Made by a program: the position numbers and the translations under genes. From Patagioenas fasciata (lineage: Eukaryota; Chordata; Aves; Columbiformes; Columbidae), in the NCBI RefSeq assembly GCF_037038585.1, contig NC_092541.1, positions 3,283,445 to 3,347,444 of the forward strand: a DNA stretch of 64,000 nt. Direction: 5' to 3'. Each line of letters opens with the position of its first letter. Position 1 is the stretch's first letter. Of the stretch, positions 42,601 to 53,300 are shown in pieces. The notes under the pieces were generated by a model. It was given only the letters and a program-made list of their open reading frames with translations, was not told where the DNA came from and searched no databases.

Positions 42601-45600
42601 TCTAATTAGTTTTCTCTGATTTCAGCAAAGCTGTCTGTTGGTGTCTGGAGGGATTTGGAGGGCTGTCATCACAACAACAAGGCATGTCTTAATTTCTTCT
42701 CTGGAAGACAGGTGAACTGAGCACAGCGATTGGGATTAACGGGATTTAAATCCCCCTCCCAACTCTGTTTCACTCACCATAGCTGCTGTAACAGCTAAAA
42801 AATTAATCTCATTACTCAGAGCTGTGCAAAATTGGAACAACTCTACCATGGAGAAGATGTAATGGAGGCAACTTCTAGGAGGACAGGGCAAAAAAACATG
42901 AGCAAAGGAACTGAAATTGTGTCTCATTGCAAACCTCACAGGCAGGATCTGTGCCTTCAGTGTCCCCATATTGTTGGTCCCCAGGAGCCACCACATCCTC
43001 ACGCTGTCCCCCGTCCCCAACCAGTGCAGCCCAGCAGCACAAGGTTCTTGGTTTGGATTGACACAAAGCAACCGCCTTTATTCTGTTCTTCCCAGCTCAG
43101 GGCTGAAACACCACCAGGATCAACATTATCCTTGTGACGTTCTCCTTGATGTGACCGAAAAGAACATTTTTCCCTCAAAATGCAGCTTGATGGGAAGTTC
43201 CTGCTTAGCATTTCTACTGGTTAATTAGACGCAGACCTGCCAGGGCTGCCTCCCTATTTCTTGCTGCTCTAACTGGTACCTGGAGACCTCCAAATGAGAT
43301 AATATGAACCTAACCACTGGGTTATTTCTTCCCAGCTATTTCCGAGTAGTAAACGCTGCCAACACCGGAGCAGATTTGGAAGGCAAAGCTTTGCAAACGT
43401 GATCTTTGACGTGTTTTAAGGCCCCATGGTGGGTTCCCCAGGAGGATGCTGAAGCCGGAGGTCCCTATTCTGTCCCTTCACACTATATTGCCACCACGTC
43501 CAGATCATCTGAGCTGTCCCCTCCATCTGGCACAAGCAAGACGTTGGGGAGTGATAAATTCAGTTCAGGTGGGCAGTGGAGGTGGCGGTTAAGCAGGAAA
43601 CCTGAGATTAAATACTGATTTTAATTATGCATTCATGCTTCTTGGTTATTTTCCTACACTGATATTCCTTCCCCCCATCTGGCATGATCTGGGCTGCGAA
43701 ATGGACGTTTTCCCATCAACTTGGCCTTTCTCTGCAAAGCTGGTCGATACGTTATATCTCTGCATAGTTACTTAAGCAATTATGCACCTTAGCATGCATT
43801 TATTGAGATGCTTCATTTTTACATTTGTATTAGATGAAACCCGCTGAATGACGCATTTCTTATTCATTAGGTGATAATTTTTACCCAGAATTCGAGCCAA
43901 GATGTTTTTGGATGGAAACTGAAATGCAATTAAAAAAAAAAAAGTACAAAAGCAGTACTTTAAAACTGTTTTTCAATTAGTTAATTGGTTTATAAGTCCC
44001 CGGATATGTAAAAATTAAGTTGCTCAAAACATGTTTAGCATCAAAACTAAGTGAATTAGGAAGGGAAGGAGGGATGAAGGGGTGACGGGCGTTGTGTGAC
44101 AAGTGTGCTGGTGGCCAGGGCTCCATAACGCCTGTGCCCACAGCCCCAGAGCATTGGGGCAGGGAGGATGGGAGTGGGGCAGGAGGATCTGCCAGGGGCA
44201 TGGACCACACTGTCCTTGTCACATGCCGTAAATCTGGGGGGACTCAGCCCCTGCGGTTATTCCATAGAATCATTGAATCATTTTGGTTGGAAAAGCCCCT
44301 CCAGATCATCAAGTCCAACCATTCCTCCACCCCTGGCACTGCCCCATGTCCTGAGAACCTCATGTCCGTCTGTCCAGCCCTCCAGGGATGGTGACTCCAG
44401 CACTGCCCTGGGCAGCCTGTTCCAATGCCCCACAGCCCTTTGGGGAAGAAATTGTTCCCAGATCCAACCTCAACCTCCCCTGGTGCAACTTGAGGCCGTT
44501 TCCTCTGCTTCTGGCGCTTGTTCCTGGGGAGCAGAGCCCGACCCCCCTGGCTCCAAGCTCCTTTCAGGCAGTTGTTTGCATCCCTCAGCCCGCCCATTAT
44601 TCCCAGCTGCAATCTCAGCCCCTCTCTCCATGCAGCAGCATTTTTGGGGCTCTCCGAGGGTGCTCCTCAGCCTTTGCCTTGGCGTTGCTCCCCATTTCTC
44701 TGAAAATACATCTTATTCTGCATCCATATGTGCTCTGCAACCCCACAATCATGTGTCATCCTCTCGCTAGCAAATCCCCCCCCATCCTGTTGAGGGAGAT
44801 GAGCCCCACGCACAGCAGCAACTCGCACTCACCTTGCTGCCCGGGGGGTGTTGGCCTTTGGCTTTCAGTCCTGATAATCTCCAGGCATTCAGCTTCTTGC
44901 TCTTGGAAATAGAGGACAATGGAGCAATCGGGATGTGTCGCTCGCACCTTGGGAAGGGGGAAAAGGCAGACAGTAGCACGCTGCGCATTAAAAGACCTGA
45001 GCAGGTAGGGTACCAGCCGATATTCACTATTTCTGCTGCAGCCAGCCCCAGGAGAGCCTGTCTGCGTAACCATGCTTTTGGGCCCTGACATTTCCTTAGC
45101 TTTCTACTGTTTGCTTCGTAAACACCATAAAGAACCATTGCAATTATTCCTAATTCCCTCCAAAAGCGTATGATGCTTCAGGGCACCGCTCCGTCAAGAT
45201 GCAGGATCCATGCAGAGGAGCTGAGCTTACAGATGGAGGGGCCAAGCCCATCAGCAGGGCAGAGGCGAGCATGTTCAAAGCCTGAGCGAGAAAACCATGT
45301 AATTATAGATTAAAAAAAAACGAACAAAAATATCTTTGGGCATGTCTAATCCTTCCCTTGATGTCTGGGTTTTGCTCACACAGGTTTTGTTCACGCTCAG
45401 GCTGGTGTATTTTAATCAGAGGCGTTGGCAATGGCCATCGGAGTTCACCCAACTCTTGTACCACGTCTCTTTGGGGAGATGCTGCAAAATGGGCACGTTG
45501 ATCTCTGTAAAGCCTTTGGGTTTGCTCGGAGAAGTGCTGAGGCACCAAGGAGCACGCCCCGACCCCGCGGCTCCCAAAAATGCAAGGGATGTGGTGGCTC

Positions 45601-46612
45601 AGTGGCCTGAGCTGTCTGGGACCCCCCAATTTGGGGTTTTACCCCCTTGGCTTCCATCTGGAGAGTTGGGAGCTCAAGGCTGGAGTGAGAGTGCGCCATG
45701 AATTTGACACACTCATTCCTGAGCATCCATCCCATTCCCAAACATCCACACCTATTCCCGAGCATCCGTGCTCATTCCTGAGCATCCATGCCCCTGGGGG
45801 GATGCGGTGGGGGCTGCAGCATCTGGAGATGAGACATTTCTGGGACAGGGTTCTTTGGGACAAGACATGGGATTTGGTTGGTGATGGTTTTAGGTGTGTG
45901 GACAGAGATATAAAAGTTGGAGAAATAGAGGGATGAGGGTGGGCAAGCGGACCCCAGGACTGAAGGAAAGTCTGGAATGTTAAAGCATCACTGGATGGGC
46001 CTCTGAGCAACCTGAGCTGGTGAAGATGTCCCTGCTCATGGCAGGGGGGGCACTGGGGGAGCTGGAAAGGTCCCTTCAGCCCAAATTATACTGTGATTCT
46101 ATGACCCACACGAGGATGGAGGGGATTGTCCCCAGGCAGGGCAGAGCTGGGTCACCCTCCCTGGGGATGCCCTGGAGCTGAACCCCAAAGGAGCTTTGCT
46201 GGGTCTCGCAGTTGGACTCCAAGGGGTGTCCCAGCCCTGGGGGTGCCGCGGGGTCCTGGCATCACCCACTTCCCACCCTGCCCGTCCCTGCACTGCATGT
46301 CAGCAAATCCTCCTGTGAAAGCACCTGAGCTGGTACAGCGGTGCCGGTGACTTGCAGGGCTGCGGTGGCACCTCTGTGTCAAGCAGCATGAGGGATGGGG
46401 ACATGCTGGGGACATGTGCACGCTGGCCAGGACTGCAGCCACGCTGCATCCCAAGGCTGGCTGGACCCCGAAGGCAGGGAACACCATGCTCACCACCCAC
46501 CCTCTCCCCGCGTGGTCCCGTCCCACATGGTGGCACTTACCCGCAGCATCAGGAGTGTGAGCAGCAGGACCAGCATCGTGCAGGCACCGGGGGGCTGCCA
46601 CAGACCCCTCAT
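36679..46612 (-). CDS. Class B GPCR, GHRH-receptor-like (GHRHR2 / PRP receptor type)
   Basis: Peptide-hormone receptor of the secretin family, which usually signals through Gs and cAMP. Thirteen in-phase exons: 46612-46541, 44947-44833, 41484-41377, 40558-40449, 40225-40128, 39492-39360, 39123-38970, 38404-38344, 38086-38020, 37921-37830, 37420-37291, 36974-36933 and 36771-36679; 424 residues. A signal peptide ([13 protein letters not shown] then a leucine run) is followed by an ectodomain with the six family cysteines ([30 protein letters not shown]) and NACELE. Seven membrane spans follow, ending in the family signature [16 protein letters not shown]; the 42-bp exon 12 is typical. HPDC near the start and [15 protein letters not shown]-like TM2 point to GHRHR rather than VIPR1 or SCTR. 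Which non-mammalian GHRHR-like type it is remains unsettled. Exon 4 ends at a GC donor. Reading frame is intact throughout. Confidence 0.88.
37468..37632 (-). mobile_element. CR1 LINE 3' fragment, intron 10 of GHRHR-like gene
   Basis: Reverse-oriented CR1 of the second type seen in this window: CATAGAATCATAGAATAGTC, then CTTCACCAGCTCAGGTTGCT and GGGATGTCTCCAGGGATGG. Homology ends around 37632. Confidence 0.88.
39505..39890 (-). mobile_element. CR1 LINE 3' fragment abutting a splice acceptor
   Basis: Reverse-oriented CR1 of about 385 bp, reaching from the terminal AATCATAGAATCATT to the CCAGGCTGAACATCCTCC region. Its 3' end stops 12 bp before the acceptor of GHRHR-like exon 6 (39492), and it fills more than half of the 635-bp intron 5. 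Confidence 0.9.
40819..41222 (-). mobile_element. CR1 LINE 3' fragment, intron 3 of GHRHR-like gene
   Basis: About 400 bp of reverse-oriented CR1: AATCACAGAACC end, GCTCAGGTTGCTCAGAGCCC, ACCCTCAGGGACAACAATTC, and up to CCAGGCTGAGCACCCCAACT. One of the longer copies of the second CR1 type. Confidence 0.9.
41841..42239 (+). mobile_element. CR1 LINE 3' fragment, intron 2 of GHRHR-like gene
   Basis: Forward-oriented CR1, about 400 bp, from GAGCACAAGTGTGATGG through GAGAACAGGAGCTGAGG and GGAACAGGCTGCCCAGG to the AATGATTCAATGATGCTATG end. Opposite to the gene. Confidence 0.9.
44263..44585 (-). mobile_element. CR1 LINE 3' fragment, intron 2 of GHRHR-like gene
   Basis: Reverse-oriented CR1, about 320 bp: CATAGAATCATTGAATC end, GGTTGGAAAAGCCCC, GGGCAGCCTGTTCCAATGCC, and on to CCAAGCTCCTTTCAGGCAG. 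Confidence 0.9.
45715..45794. repeat. 20-bp tandem repeat, four copies
   Basis: Four diverged units of the form ATTCCYGAGCATCCATGCCC, beginning at 45715, in intron 1 of the GHRHR-like gene. Confidence 0.8.
45991..46104 (+). mobile_element. CR1 LINE 3' fragment, intron 1 of GHRHR-like gene
   Basis: Forward-oriented short CR1 tail: CTCTGAGCAACCTGAGCTGG, CTGCTCATGGCAGG, ending ACTGTGATTCTATGAC. Confidence 0.85.
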
Positions 46613-47250
46613 GGCTGGAGCCACCCCTGTGCTGCCCTGTCCACGGGTGTCCAGGCTCAGTCCCCAAGGGGTTGGGAACAACCCAGCTCCTCCAGCATGG
46701 CCCTGAGGGTAGGGGGGTCACATCGGGACCCTGCACCCCCTAACCCTGGCCGCTCCTTGTCTTGCTGGGTGCCACTCAGGTGGCCCTGACTCTCTCCCTG
46801 GCTGTCCCCCACCTCGCCGTCCCTGCCCAGCACCAACGGGCTCCGTCTGACTGCGAGACTGAATGTCACAGCTCCTGGATCTGGGAATCCAGGCTCCACC
46901 CTCCGCTCCCCCTCCCCACACAGAGGGTTGGATGCCAGGAGCAGCATGGGGGGGGGACACCCCAGCCTGGCACTGCCCAGTCTGGCCACCACCGGCATCC
47001 TGGCACCCCCTTCTCTGCTCCCATCAGGGACCTGGGGAACCCCAGCTGGGCACAGGGGGATGTGCAGGGGGGCATGGAGACCTCTTGCCTGCTCCGCCAA
47101 TGCTACTGAGTTAAAAAATTGGCTGAAGGCTGTGGGAAATGGGGGTGCAAGCAGGGGGGTGCAGGGGGCGTGCACAAAGGCAGGATGCTCCTCCAAGCTC
47201 TGCCTGCACAGGAGGCTCTGCTGACCCCAGCACAGCAGGCAGTGCTGGCC

Positions 47251-47515
47251 ATCTCATCCCATCCCATCCCATCCCATCCCGTCCCGTCCCGTCCCATCCC
47301 ATCCCATCCCATCCCATCCCACCCCATCTCATCCCATTCTGTCCTGTCCCGTCTTGTCCCATCCCACCCCACCCCATCCCATCCCACCCCACCCCATCCC
47401 ATCCCACCCCATCTCATCCCATTCTGTCCCGTCCTGTCTTGTCCCATCCTGTCCCATCCCATCCCATTCCATCCATCACATCCCGTCCCATCCTGTCTCA
47501 TCCCATCCTATCCCA
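47251..47515. repeat. (ATCCC)n pentanucleotide array
   Basis: About 265 bp of ATCCC units with interspersed GTCCC, ACCCC, ATCTC and ATTCT variants. Many variants recur together (for instance CATCTCATCCCATTCTGTCC more than once), showing segmental duplication inside the array. The long ORFs rich in SHPIP or WDGMG on either strand are translations of this array, not proteins. Confidence 0.95.
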
Positions 47516-47780
47516 CCTGCCCTCCTCCTGCTTCTCCTGTCTGGGACACCTCTCTTGGTCTCTCATTGACCTCTTTAGGGCCATTGTTCCCTTTTTCAGC
47601 AGCAAGTGGAAAATAAATGAGGTCAAACTCCCTGCACTGCAAATCCTGGCCAGCCTGAGACCCCCCCAAACCCTTTTGGGCTCCCACCTAGACCAGCACA
47701 TGGTTATGCAATGGTGACAGTGGTGAGGTCAGTGGTGGCTGGCTGGAGGGGATGGGAAAGGGGAGGAAACAGTCACATTG

Positions 47781-48005
47781 TGCCAGGGGAGGTTGAGGTT
47801 GGATGTGGGGAACAATTTCTTCCCCAAAGGGCTGTGGGGCATTGGAACAGGCTGCCCAGGGCAGTGCTGGAGTCACCATCCCTGGAGGGTTGGACAGACG
47901 GACATGAGGTTCTCAGGACATGGGGCAGTGCCAGGGGTGGGGGAATGGTCGGACTCCATGATCTTGAGGATCTTTTCAAACCAAAATGATTCAATGATTC
48001 TATGA
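47781..48005 (+). mobile_element. CR1 LINE 3' fragment
   Basis: Forward-oriented CR1 tail: TGCCAGGGGAGGTTGAGG, GGAACAGGCTGCCCAGG, ending AATGATTCAATGATTCTATG. Confidence 0.9.
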
Positions 48006-49082
48006 TTACCCGCATGCATTTTGCTTTGGGGTGACAGCAGAGCCATGCACGGCTGTGGATGATGGGGACTGGTGACCAGGGGACTCCGTGTGGACAGGTC
48101 CCCACAGGCCGCCCTCCAGCCATGGGCGTTCCCATTAACCCAACACCAGCCCTGGGATTGCTGCTGGTGTGTGTCCATAATTACAAATGACTCAGCGCTT
48201 TCCAAAGCAAATGAAATCACTCACAATTATCTTTTTGCAAGTGGCAAATGCTCATTTAGTGAGGGCTGGAAATCACTAATTGCGTCATCTCCATCCCACC
48301 TTACAGCAACAAAGTGGGGTGTCTCCAGCCCTCACCAACAACATCTTGCTTTATTTTGGGCTCTGGGGAAGGAAACAGCCTGCAAAGGATAATTCAGCAT
48401 AACAGGAGAGCACCGTGGCTGGATGATGGCTTGGGGCAGATGGGACTCAAAGCACCAGCAGCATGAGACCACCTGGCAGGGGAAAGTGGTACTTTTTTGT
48501 AACCAGCTTTCACAGTGAGATGCTTCCACCCCCTGGTTCTCATGAGCCCACAGAGCATCCCCGAGAGGTGTGCGGCTGTGTGTGGCAGTGTGACACAGCA
48601 TAGGGGACAGCAGCTGCCAAGCTGCCACTCCGTATCTGGGATTTGTCTCCATGTGCAATGACAAACTGGTTTCTGAACTGGTTTTTGATAACACTTAGGA
48701 GCCAGCAGTGATGATGGGGGGGATGTATTGCCTCAGTTGTGCTTACTTCATCTTCCTCGAGCCTTGGGCAAGGCTGCTGCCTCCTGCCTGTGTTTCCTCA
48801 GCTTGGGAATCTCTCTGGCTCTGATATGTCCCCAGGGCAGGGGGATGACACAAGGGTTTCACCGTCACCTTGTTGCCCTCTCCCAGTTATCAGAGGGCAG
48901 CTCAGCGAGTTGTTGCTGCTGGGCCATATCAGCACAGCTCACCTGGGCTTGATGCATCACCATCCCAGTGTTCCCAGTCTTGTCGCCGACCATCAAGGCC
49001 CTAATGACCCTGCTCTGCTCCTCAACTAATTCCCCAAAGCTTGTTGATGCTAAACTTTCCTTGCATTGCATTAAGAGGAGTG

Positions 49083-49275
49083 GTTGATGGACCTGGGGGG
49101 TTCAGCTGGAGAACAGGAGCTGAGGGGAGACCTTCTGATCTCTGAACTGCCTGAAAGGAGCTTGGAGCCAGGGGGGTCGGGCTCTGCTCCCCAGGAACAA
49201 GCGCCAGGAGCAGAGGAAACGGCCTCAAGTTGCACCAGGGGAGGTTGAGGTTGGATGTGGGGAACAATTTCTTCT
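49083..49275 (+). mobile_element. CR1 LINE fragment lacking its 3' end
   Basis: Forward-oriented CR1: GACCTGGGGGGTTCAGC, GAGAACAGGAGCTGAGG, TTGAGGTTGGATGTGGGG, stopping after GAACAATTTCTTC without the usual terminal repeat. Confidence 0.88.
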
Positions 49276-50093
49276 CTCTGCATGACAAATGTGCTGGGGG
49301 ACTTAAAAAGGGACATGCCCACGATGACACGCTGCCTGTCCCTGCCTGCAGCTGAGCCCCCAGCCTGTGCCCTGACCTGCAATGCTGCACAAGAGGCATC
49401 AGGGATGTGGCTTGCAGCAGAGAGCAGCTAATAAAGCCCCAAAAGGGGTTGAAGGTGCCAGTGGGGACCTGGGGACATTCAGAGCAGGCCCCCTGGACCC
49501 CTTGTTGTCCTACTGCTGGCAGAAGGTTTCCTCACGCTGCTCAGCCCTTCACCCCTTGAATCCTTCCTGCACACAAGAACAATATCAGCACCAGTGAGCC
49601 AGGCTCTGCCAGAAGCAGGGGGTAATCAGCAACAGTAATTAAATGTGCAAATAACGGGAATTTGGGAGTTACAACAAAAGGCAGAGGAACAATCTGGAGG
49701 GGCTTGGAGAAATTAGGAACACAGAGCAAAATCTAATCAAGCAGAAAATAGCCCGACTGGAGCCAACGGCTGGAGGCAAAGGCAATGCTCCTCCCCTGGC
49801 ATCTGGAGGGGTCTCTGGTGCTTTTTTGGGGGCAGGACAGGAGGTTTTGGGGAGATTTGTTCCTGCATGGTGAGCAGGGCTGGCTGCAGGCTGGGTTCCT
49901 GGGAAGAGTTCCCAGAACTGTGCTATGGGTGGATGGCAGATTTTGGACGTAATATTGATGGGAGGAAAAAAGTAATCACCCAGAAGAGCAGTCTGGGGAA
50001 ATGCACCGGGTGGAGGTGGAGGAAAGATACCTGAGGCCAGTGGGAAGTTGGGTTGTTTGGGGGAACAAAGTGGTTTTGCATTGCAATGAGTTT

Positions 50094-50198
50094 GCTCTGA
50101 GCAACCTGAGCTGGTGAAGATGGCCCTGCTCGTGGCAGGGGTGGCACTGGGGGAACTGGGAAGGTCCCTTCAACCCAAACTGTTCTGTGGTTCTATGG
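50094..50198 (+). mobile_element. CR1 LINE 3' fragment upstream of PRR29
   Basis: Forward-oriented short tail: CTCTGAGCAACCTGAGCTGG to TGTTCTGTGGTTCTATGG. It ends about 125 bp before the PRR29 start codon, so it could form part of the promoter or 5' UTR. Confidence 0.85.
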
Positions 50199-50323
50199 TC
50201 CTGGGGACACACTGCAGGAAAACCCAGCCCAGTGACGCTCCTCCCCAGCCAAACAACCAGGAGGGTTTGTTTCCCCCAGCAGCTATAGCAACGAGTCCTG
50301 TTGCAGCTCTGCCTGCCCCAGCC

Positions 50324-53300
50324 ATGGAGGTGGGGACAGCGGCGGACCCCCGTGGGGCCTGGGGGGACACCCCAGCAGGGACCTACATCGTCCCAAACAG
50401 GGTAAGCCCCAGAGAGAAGCTCCCTGTCTGAATTTATGGAATACACAGGGTGGGGAAATGGGGAGAGTGGGTGGAAAGGGGGGCTGAGGTTGGGTTTTGA
50501 GGGGGCACTGGGGTCTGGGGTAGCAAAGCCGCTCTGTGATGGGGCTCTTTGCAAAATGCCCCCCTGTCCCCTTCCCTAAGAAGGCTGCTGCTTCACAGGG
50601 ACATGTCCCCAACGCTGGGGACTTGCCAGGTGTGAAATCCACCCAGGCTTGCAGGGCTGCACCCTGAAAAGATGTGGGTTGTTGCAAGCTCCCCCCTCCT
50701 CCCAGACTCCCACCCCTGCTCCCCCTGGGGCCAGCGCTGCTCTGCTCCCCACCACCCGCTCCTCTCCCCACTCCTGCCCTCTTGCTGTGCTGCCAAGGCA
50801 CTGAATTAAACCAAAAGTGGGAAATCCCTGAGGTTTTCCTTCTTTCCCCTCCTGCCTTTCAGCTCCCACCCGAGCGATGTCCCCGTGGGGTTGTGCCCAT
50901 GTCCCCACAGCCGGTGATGATCCTGCAGCAGCTTCCCGGGACCGCGGCTGCCATGGCCCCCCCCACCGGACCCCTGCACGTCCGGGGAGGTGCGTGATGG
51001 TAGATGTAGAGGTCAGCATTAAAACCAGCTTAACTTCACCCTTTTTCAGGGTGAGAGGCAGGCAGGGGGGCTGTGCCCACTCTATAGCCTCGCAGGGTGG
51101 TGATTCCATGGCTGCTTTGCTCCATGGGATGAGATTTTAGGTGGTTTTACCCACCCTGAAGTCTGGGCTGGATTTGGCAACACCAGAACGCTCCCAGGGG
51201 ATGGTTTGGGGCTGTTCTTTTAAATCCCACTTCCATACCCTTTAGCAGCTTCGTAGCCCTTCTCCGAACTCCAATCTTGGATCTAATCTGATCTTGGAGG
51301 CAGCTCCTCCAGTAGGTTTGCAGGCATTTTGCAGGGGAACTTCACACCTGCGGCAAATGGGGATGTTCTGATGGGGATGCAGAGCCAGATGCTGTGTTTC
51401 CCCTGCAGCCGGATCGCTCTCAGCAGCCGTGACACAGCTTGGGCACCCAGCCACGGGGACAGGGACACTGACCTGTACGTGCACGGCTGCTCCAGGTCCC
51501 AGCATTTCGTGCAGAGCATCCCCCACCTGCTCCTCTCCTGCACCCAGCTCCGTAGGTGCTTGCATCTGGGAGTGGAGATGGGAGCAGCCCCCATGGTCCA
51601 GCCGCAGGTCCTGCCCCCTTGGGGGGTTTCTGAGCTTCCCTGGGTGGGACGTGGTGCAAAGCAGAGCTGACCCCACACGGTGACACCCCCAAAACAGTGG
51701 CTTTACCAGCCGGTGCCAAGGCAGAGCTTGCCAAGCTGCCGAGTGCTGCCAGGACCACAGCGATTCTCCTCCGAATGGGCGGAAAGTCCAATGCCTCCAG
51801 CACCACTAATCACCTTTTGTGAGCAGCCTTCAGCAAGCCAGACCAGATGTTTAATCACATTTGCAAATAAGAAGGCTGGAATAGGGCTATTTTAAAGCTT
51901 TATCCAAGCAAAATAATTTTTAAGTGCCACATGGGCCTTCCAAATTGGGGTGGGGGGAATTTGGCTTCGTTCCCATTGGTTGGGCATAGGGACGAGCCTT
52001 GGTGCTGCCAAGTGCCACCCCAGGCACTCATTCCACGGCTGCTGTTCTCGTGCTCTTGCTCTGATCTCTCTCTGATGCAGAACTCCTTACTTTCCAGCAG
52101 ATTTAATCGATTTGATGATGATTCAAAACTCCCAAATGCACCAGGTGGTGATGAACAGCCTGGCTGTGTCGGCGCTGACGTCCTTTGGGTTCGGGCCATC
52201 CCCAGCCGCTGCCCAGGTAAGGATCAGGGATGCTGGATGGACAAAGAGACCAGGGGACCAAAAGGACCAAAAAACTGGGTAAAGGGACCTTTCCAGAGCT
52301 GCGCAGGTGAGCAGGATGCTCGTGTAGTGCTTTGGCACAACCTGAGACCCATTCGGGCACAGAAGCTGGGTGGTCTCAACCCGTCTCACTCCAGGCTCTG
52401 CAGCCTCTTGGCATTTTGGGGCTCTTTGTGCTGGTTTGACCCCCCACTCTGTCAGCACAGATTGTATCCAGGATGCTGGGAGGTGATTTGGCCCAGCTGG
52501 GAAGAGCCAGGACTGCCCCTGTGGTTGGGGCAGCCGAGCAGCGAGGCTGAGCACTGTTATCATGTCTCTGCGAGGGTTTTCATTTGAAAGTCCATCTTGA
52601 ACCAAAAGCATATTAAACATTTCATCTCCCTGGTGGGGAAACAAACGCTGCTTTCTCGACAGGGGCGAGAGCTGGGCTGTGAGCAGCTGCCTCGCTTGCT
52701 GCCAGCTGGCAAACCCAGCCACACACCCTCCGTGCTGCCCACCCAGTGCCCACCAGTTCACCGTGCTGGTTGAGACTGGACCTTGCCACATCTCAGCAGA
52801 TGGAGCAAATGAGCAATTCCCAGCAGCATTTTCATAGAATCAGAGAATGGTTTGGGTTGAAGGGACCTTCCCAGCTCCCCCAGTGCCACCCCTGCCATGA
52901 CAGGGACATCTTCACCAGCTCAGGTTGCTCAGAGCCCCGTCCAGCCTGGCCTGGGATGTCTCCAGGGATGGTTCAGCCACCACCTCTCTGCCCAACCTGG
53001 GCCAGGCTCTCACCACCCTCAGGGACAACAATTCCTTCCTTGTGTCCAGCTTGAATCTCCCTCCTTTAGTTTCAAACCATCACCCCTTGTCCTATCGCAA
53101 CAGGCCCTGCTCAAAAGTCTGTCCCCATCTTTCTTCTTGGCTCGTTTAAGTACAGAAAAGCCACAAGAACATCTCCCCAGAGCCTTTTGAAGTCCCAGCT
53201 GTGGGACTGTCACCTCCCTGTGTCCCCAGCAGCTGGGTTCCCGCGATGGATGACCATGGGGTTTGTATGGGATGGAGCCCACCCAGCCAGACCAGGGCAG

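Larger units (their letters stand above)
46613..50323. other. Intergenic region between divergent GHRHR-like gene and PRR29
   Basis: The two genes are transcribed away from each other from this 3.7-kb stretch, so both promoters should lie here. Neither is a clear CpG island and no TATA box stood out. The stretch is mostly taken up by an (ATCCC)n array and three CR1 fragments. No further exon was recognised. Confidence 0.6.

Noticed and set aside
36679-46612. VIPR1, secretin or glucagon-type receptor identity
   Set aside because: The TM region is shared by all, but the HPDC start of the ectodomain, its spacing, and TM2 ([17 protein letters not shown], near GHRHR FILKAGAVFLKDAALF) favour the GHRHR branch. 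Not fully excluded without a tree.
47103-47717. ORFs of SHPIPSHP or WDGMGWDG type up to 192 aa
   Set aside because: Translations of the (ATCCC)n array in several frames on both strands.
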